A stretch of DNA of 64,000 bases, taken from the NCBI GenBank assembly GCA_964023205.1, contig OZ026850.1, positions 7,637,770-7,701,769 on the forward strand, given 5' to 3'. The notes beneath the pieces are model-generated. The model did not search any database, was not told the origin of the DNA, and worked only from the letters and a program-made list of their open reading frames with translations. Positions 59,763-64,000 of the stretch are shown here, piece by piece. Origin of the DNA: Lutraria lutraria. Its lineage: Eukaryota; Mollusca; Bivalvia; Venerida; Mactridae. Positions within the stretch are counted from its first letter, which is position 1. Each line of letters starts with the position of its first letter. Made by a program: the position numbers and the translations under genes.

Positions 59763-60332
59763 TTATTTCATGGGCATTTGTGGAACAGTCAAAACTGTGG
59801 TCCGGAGGTGAAGGTGTGACTTTTGAACTGTTCATCCGAGGCCATAGGACGAGGGAAACAGTTCAAAATGTCACCCCGACGCCGAGGGCCACTGAGTTTT
59901 ACTGCTCCACAAATGCCCATGAAATAACTGTTTTATTACCCAATGCATAGTACTAATATTTATGTTTATTCAATTATTTCTCTGAAAAATCTTGGAAACA
60001 ATTTGGATCTGACATTTTCTAAGAAATCACTGTATTGTCGTAGAATCATGTAAACGCTTGCAGAAATCATAATCATATAAACGCTTGCAGTGCCTATAAG
60101 ACACTGTCATACTATAACCCCAACTGCCATTGGTAAGTTCCGCCTTGACATAATGTACTTATTGTTACCGAACGTTCATTACAGAAACACCTGATATCAA
60201 GGCAGTCAACAGTCAAAACTGTTGACCGGTCAACAGTTTACAGTATGACTCAAATTGCAAATATCCAACTTTTATTTGCTAAAACAGCAAAAAATAACAA
60301 ATTAACATTCATATAATGCATTGGGTAATAAA
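59763..60332. repeat. two adjoining inverted-repeat elements
   Basis: TTATTTCATGGGCATTTGTG (59763) is the inverse of 59908-59927, giving a 165-bp foldback. Directly after it TTTATTACCCAATGCAT (59932-59948) is the inverse of 60316-60332, giving a 400-bp unit. AACAGTCAAAACTG motifs occur in both. Non-coding. Confidence 0.7.
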
Positions 60333-61430
60333 TTGTGTTGTTTCTTAATATAAGTTGTAATAACAAGAAGCTGTGTTCAATAAATGCATATATGCAGTTA
60401 TAATTCCATACTGCTAGAGAATTCAACATATGGTTCAGGAAATATATGTGCGTGTGGGTTTGTGTAGCTATCATGACCAGGTAAATTTTTGGTCGTGAAA
60501 ATATATGACAATTCTAAGGGTAACACAAGGTTTTAGTGTTAGGGTTAGATCTCAATTAATCGTGTATAAGTCATTGCCAGTCAATTCCCCCCCCCCCCCC
60601 TGAGTTCTCGGTTTGATTTCTATGTAAATGGCATACAAAGTGAGGTACATTTTATAATGGAAAACCTCGCTTTGATAATAACAAAGGTTTGTGTGCGTGT
60701 GACTGAGTGTGTCTGTGCATGTGTCTGCGCATGTGTACATGTTCATTCTGAGATCCAGCCAAGACAAACAAATGTTAGACAGAGTTAAACAATATTAAAA
60801 CATGTTTGACCTTGTAATTCAGTGTGATATATGAGTGTGAAGACAAATTCATATAGAAAAAATATTCAGTTTATGAAAGGTAAAAATAAAATTAATAATT
60901 CTAGAAAGAAACAGTCCAACTGAATCATACAATATACTATCTGTATTATACTTTTTTTAACAGGCAAAAATAGATACATCATGCATGTGCAAAAATAAAT
61001 GGCATAAATAAAACATAAAATTATACATATTAGACATGAAAATGTTCTTAACCCTTTGGTAAAATATTTCTTTATTGGGCAGTGATGAAAATAATGATAA
61101 AAACAATGTTCATTTATACTATAATCACTATACTGGCAATCTAGCAAATATATGACATGTAACATGATATGACCCATTTCTTCAAACATGTACAAATAGG
61201 CTGTTATACAGTTTGCAATACAAAACTGCAGTCAATAAATTAGTTTAACACATTATGATATGTTATCAGTACTTGTTGTAAGGATACAATGTAATCACAG
61301 ACTGAGTAAAAACCAATAAATACAATCATCAAATCTCATACAATAGTTGTAACTCACAATATATAAAATGTAGCAGCACATGTATGTTTATCAGCCAATA
61401 CAGCTGCCTATAATTGGAACTGTCACAAGG
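60333..61430. other. AT-rich intergenic sequence
   Basis: A C-run at about 60589-60600 and a TG-rich stretch at 60690-60740. The minus-strand frame at 60866-61195 is hydrophobic (LLDCQYS … ILLFLPFIN) but matches nothing and has no splice support. Confidence 0.4.
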
Positions 61431-61434
61431 TGAC

Positions 61435-61640
61435 AAATACCCCCACATGCTGCATAGACCTTGGAGCTACAACTATGAAGTATGAAGTTGTGGGTACACA
61501 TTGTCTGGTGGTGATTAACATTTTTTTAAATTTATTTTAAAATCCTCCAATGATTGACAAAGTTACAGAGTGGACACGTCAAAAAGACCAAAATTGTGAC
61601 CTTTTTTGGGGGGGCCCAAGAGGGTGGGTTTTTATTAACC
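61435..61640 (-). repeat. fragment related to the TATACCCC family
   Basis: GTCACAAGGTGACAAATACC, then TTGACAAAGTTACAGAGTGG; the latter recurs at 63869. A GGGGGGCCC patch is at 61609. Ends not clear. Confidence 0.45.
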
Positions 61641-61798
61641 ACATCACATGGTTTGCATGGGTCGGGGATCCATTTCGTTCAAACCTTACAAAAATGAAAT
61701 AATTTACAATATATATATATATACATATTTTTGAAAACCATCTGGATATCATTATAATTCCTTGTCATATATTTTTTATTTTATAAACTCCATTTACT

Positions 61799-63081
61799 AA
61801 CAAGAGGGCCAAGATGGCCCTATATCGTTCACATGACAATCACTGTTCACTCATTAAAACATTGTTTTGAACCGGTGACCTAGTTTTTGACCCCAGATGA
61901 CCCATGTTAGAACTTGTCCTACATATAAATAAGACAAACATTCTGACAAAATTTGGTGAATCAATCAAAACCATGAAAACTACAGCATAGACAAGGTTTT
62001 CCTAAGATTTGACCTCGTGACCTAGTTTTTGACCCCAGACGACCTATGTTCGAATTTGTCTTACATATCATTAAGACAAACATTGGTGAAGATACGATCA
62101 AAATTTGACATCTACAGTGTTAATAAGGTTTTCCTAAGATTTGACCTTATGACCTGGTTTTTGACCCTAGGTGACCCATATTTGAAGTTGTCCTTAATAT
62201 CATTAAGACAAACAATCTGACAAGGTTTGGCCAAGATCCAATTCAAACCATGACATTTAGAGCTTTTACAAAATTTTTACCTAAGATTTGACCTGGTGAC
62301 CCAGTTTTTGACCCCGGCTGACCCATGTGCAACCTTGACCCACATATCATTGAGGCAAACATTCTGACAAGGTTTGGTGAAGATCCAATTAAAACTGTGA
62401 CATCTACAGTGTTAACAAAGTTTTCCTAAGATTTGACCTGGTGACCTAGTTATTGACCCCAGATGACCCATATTTATACTTGACTGTTATATCATTAAAA
62501 CAAACGATTTGACAAGGTTTGGTGAAGATCCAATAATAACTGTGAAATCTACAGTGTTAACATAGTTTTTCATAAGATTTGACCTAGCGACCTAGTTTTT
62601 GACCCAAGATGACCCATGTTCGAACTCGTCCAAGATATTATGAAGACAAACATTCTGACAAGGTTTCATGATCATCCAATCAAAACAGTGACTTCTAGAG
62701 TGCTCACAAGGTTTTCCAGCAATTTGCCCTAGTGGCCTAGTTTTTCACCGGAAATGACCCATTATTAAACTTGGCCTACATATTATTAAAATAAACATTC
62801 TGACAAAGTTTCATGAAGATCCAGTCAAAACAGTGATTTCTAAAGTGTTCACAAGGTTTTCCCTTATTTGGCCCTGGTGACCTAGTTTTTACCCAAAATG
62901 GCCCAATATCGAACTCGTCCGAGATTTTGTTGATATTAACGTTCTGACAAAGTTTTGCTAAAATTGAGCTAAAAATGTGGCCCCTAGTGTGGTCACAACA
63001 TAAAATTTGACGACGCACACCGCACGACGCCGGACGTAGAGTGATCCTAATAGCTCACTTTGTGACATGTGAGCTAAAAAG
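61799..63081 (-). mobile_element. GCTCACATG-type array element, copy 6 (reversed)
   Basis: Complete: AACAAGAGGGCCAAGATGGC at the left, GTTCACATGACA, about eight monomers, then GACGCCGGACG and AGCTCACTTTGTGACATGTG with AGCT ending 63074. It lies outside the coding part of FBXO10. Confidence 0.88.
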
Positions 63082-63834
63082 TAGAGTTTTTATATTTTGT
63101 ACATTTAAACAATTGAAGATGTAAGTTTTAGACTTTTTTTGAGACCTTGTACTGTTGGAGATATATAGAATACATGGTTGGTGCCGGAGATGGAGAAGGT
63201 TTATCCGGTGAGTGAGAAAGCGTATCTTGGCGAGCTGTAGCTATCCTGCTATTCTCATTTAGTTTAGTACAATACTACATTTTTTACTGAAATCTGTTCT
63301 TTTTCGCCAAATTATATGTGACGTAACGTACACTAATGTCTTTTCGTTTCTGACGTCACTTATGACGTCACATGGAGCTTTACATCCTTTAAAATGGAAA
63401 CAACGCATTTAAAGGTTTAATAGTTAATACATTTTGTACTCAAAATAGCATTAATGCATTTTACATATGACAACAAGTATAAAAATCTCTATTTTAGCTT
63501 TAGCAGAGCGTGGGAATCTTAAAATGATTTGTATTTTAATCACGTGACTGGAGATAGATATGTTTATCCGGCAGGGCTATCTCCTGCACCTAATGAGCGT
63601 GATAGCGGGATAAATCCCCCTTCTTTTGCATAAGAAAAGGTATCTTTTCATCTCAAGACAAAAAATGTTTAATTGACATTGACCTGGCTTTTGATATCCC
63701 AATATAAATCACTGTCTGTGATATAAATGACTTACAATCAACTTTCTAATCAATATCATTTTTAAATATTCTTGTACACCTAAAATATATATATGTATAT
63801 AAGAACATTTCCAAAATAAATGAGGCAATGTCTC
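63082..63834. other. spacer with paired CRE palindromes
   Basis: TGACGTCA occurs at 63351-63358 and again at 63363-63370, with GTGACGTAACG at 63319. GGAGATGGAGAAGGTTTATC (63186) has a direct diverged copy near 63551. No gene was recognised; the CRE pair could be a chance site or part of a promoter. Confidence 0.4.
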
Positions 63835-63957
63835 TTTCTTCTTTGCAAAAAGTACATTTGTCAGATGAATGACAAAGTTACAGAATGGACACGATTCGGG
63901 ACAGACAGACAGACAAAGTGACTCCTATATAGCCCCCACTATTTTAGTGGGGGTATA
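63835..63957 (-). mobile_element. end of a TATACCCC-type element (reversed)
   Basis: AATGACAAAGTTACAGAATG, an ACAGACAGACAG tract, CAAAGTGACTCC, then the hairpin CCCCCACTATTTTAGTGGGG (63933-63953) and TATA. The matching other end is not in the window. Confidence 0.65.
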
Positions 63958-64000
63958 ATGACATAATGAGCATCATATACTAAACAAATCTTCAAACGCA

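Noticed and set aside
1..64000. tRNA, rRNA or other structural RNA genes
   Set aside because: I saw no cloverleaf with A- and B-box sequences and no rRNA-like segment. Short hairpins seen belong to repeat ends. A covariance-model search could still find small RNAs I missed.

Overview
This window is invertebrate animal DNA, most likely from a bivalve mollusc. It is AT-rich, split-gene sequence packed with short-period arrays bounded by hairpins, of the kind called pearl or Helitron-like elements in bivalves. Mariner, pogo/Tigger, hAT-like and TTAA-flanked elements are also present. The phylum call is an inference from repeat style, because nothing in the window is diagnostic of a species.

There is one convincing protein-coding gene. 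It lies on the + strand from 4397 to 56742 and is the 3' part of an F-box only protein 10 (FBXO10) orthologue. I could place twelve exons by reading frame, splice sites and family similarity. Joined, they give 1647 bases (548 codons plus stop) with no internal stop, and every intron phase is compatible with the next. They encode an uninterrupted run of right-handed beta-helix coils and a C-terminal CaaX box, CTIL. The F-box exons must lie upstream of the window. FBXO10 proteins are substrate receptors of SCF (SKP1-CUL1-F-box) ubiquitin ligases.

Layout: 1-4140 holds a 105-bp-offset duplication, a 196-bp satellite with 588-bp higher-order structure, a short CpG-rich patch and a truncated hairpin element. 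Intron A-B (4568-19999) is almost filled by one 14-kb hairpin-capped element carrying six near-identical 2.3-kb repeats, each made of 152-164-bp monomers. Intron B-C (20082-30925) holds mariner relics, further array elements and a deep nest (MITE, then array element, then hAT-like element, then two inverted TTAA elements). Introns C-D to E-F carry more array elements and a Tigger-type MITE. Intron G-H is mostly a 33-bp minisatellite split by a pogo-type MITE. Intron H-I (43540-51744) is another nest of at least eight insertions. Past the stop codon lie a probable long 3' UTR and then intergenic repeats to 64000.

The most interesting theme is the repeat system. Several sequence families share one plan: a 5' palindromic hairpin, a GTCC/GTCTGTCC-rich tract, an array of 145-164-bp monomers, a short inverted copy of the 5' end, and a GC-rich 3' hairpin. 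Three families with different 5' hairpins and monomers share essentially the same 3' hairpin end (GGGCCATNATGGCCC then CTTGTT). Copies lie in both orientations inside this one transcript, so its pre-mRNA could form long double-stranded stems. Almost all other open frames are translations of these repeats and are not genes.
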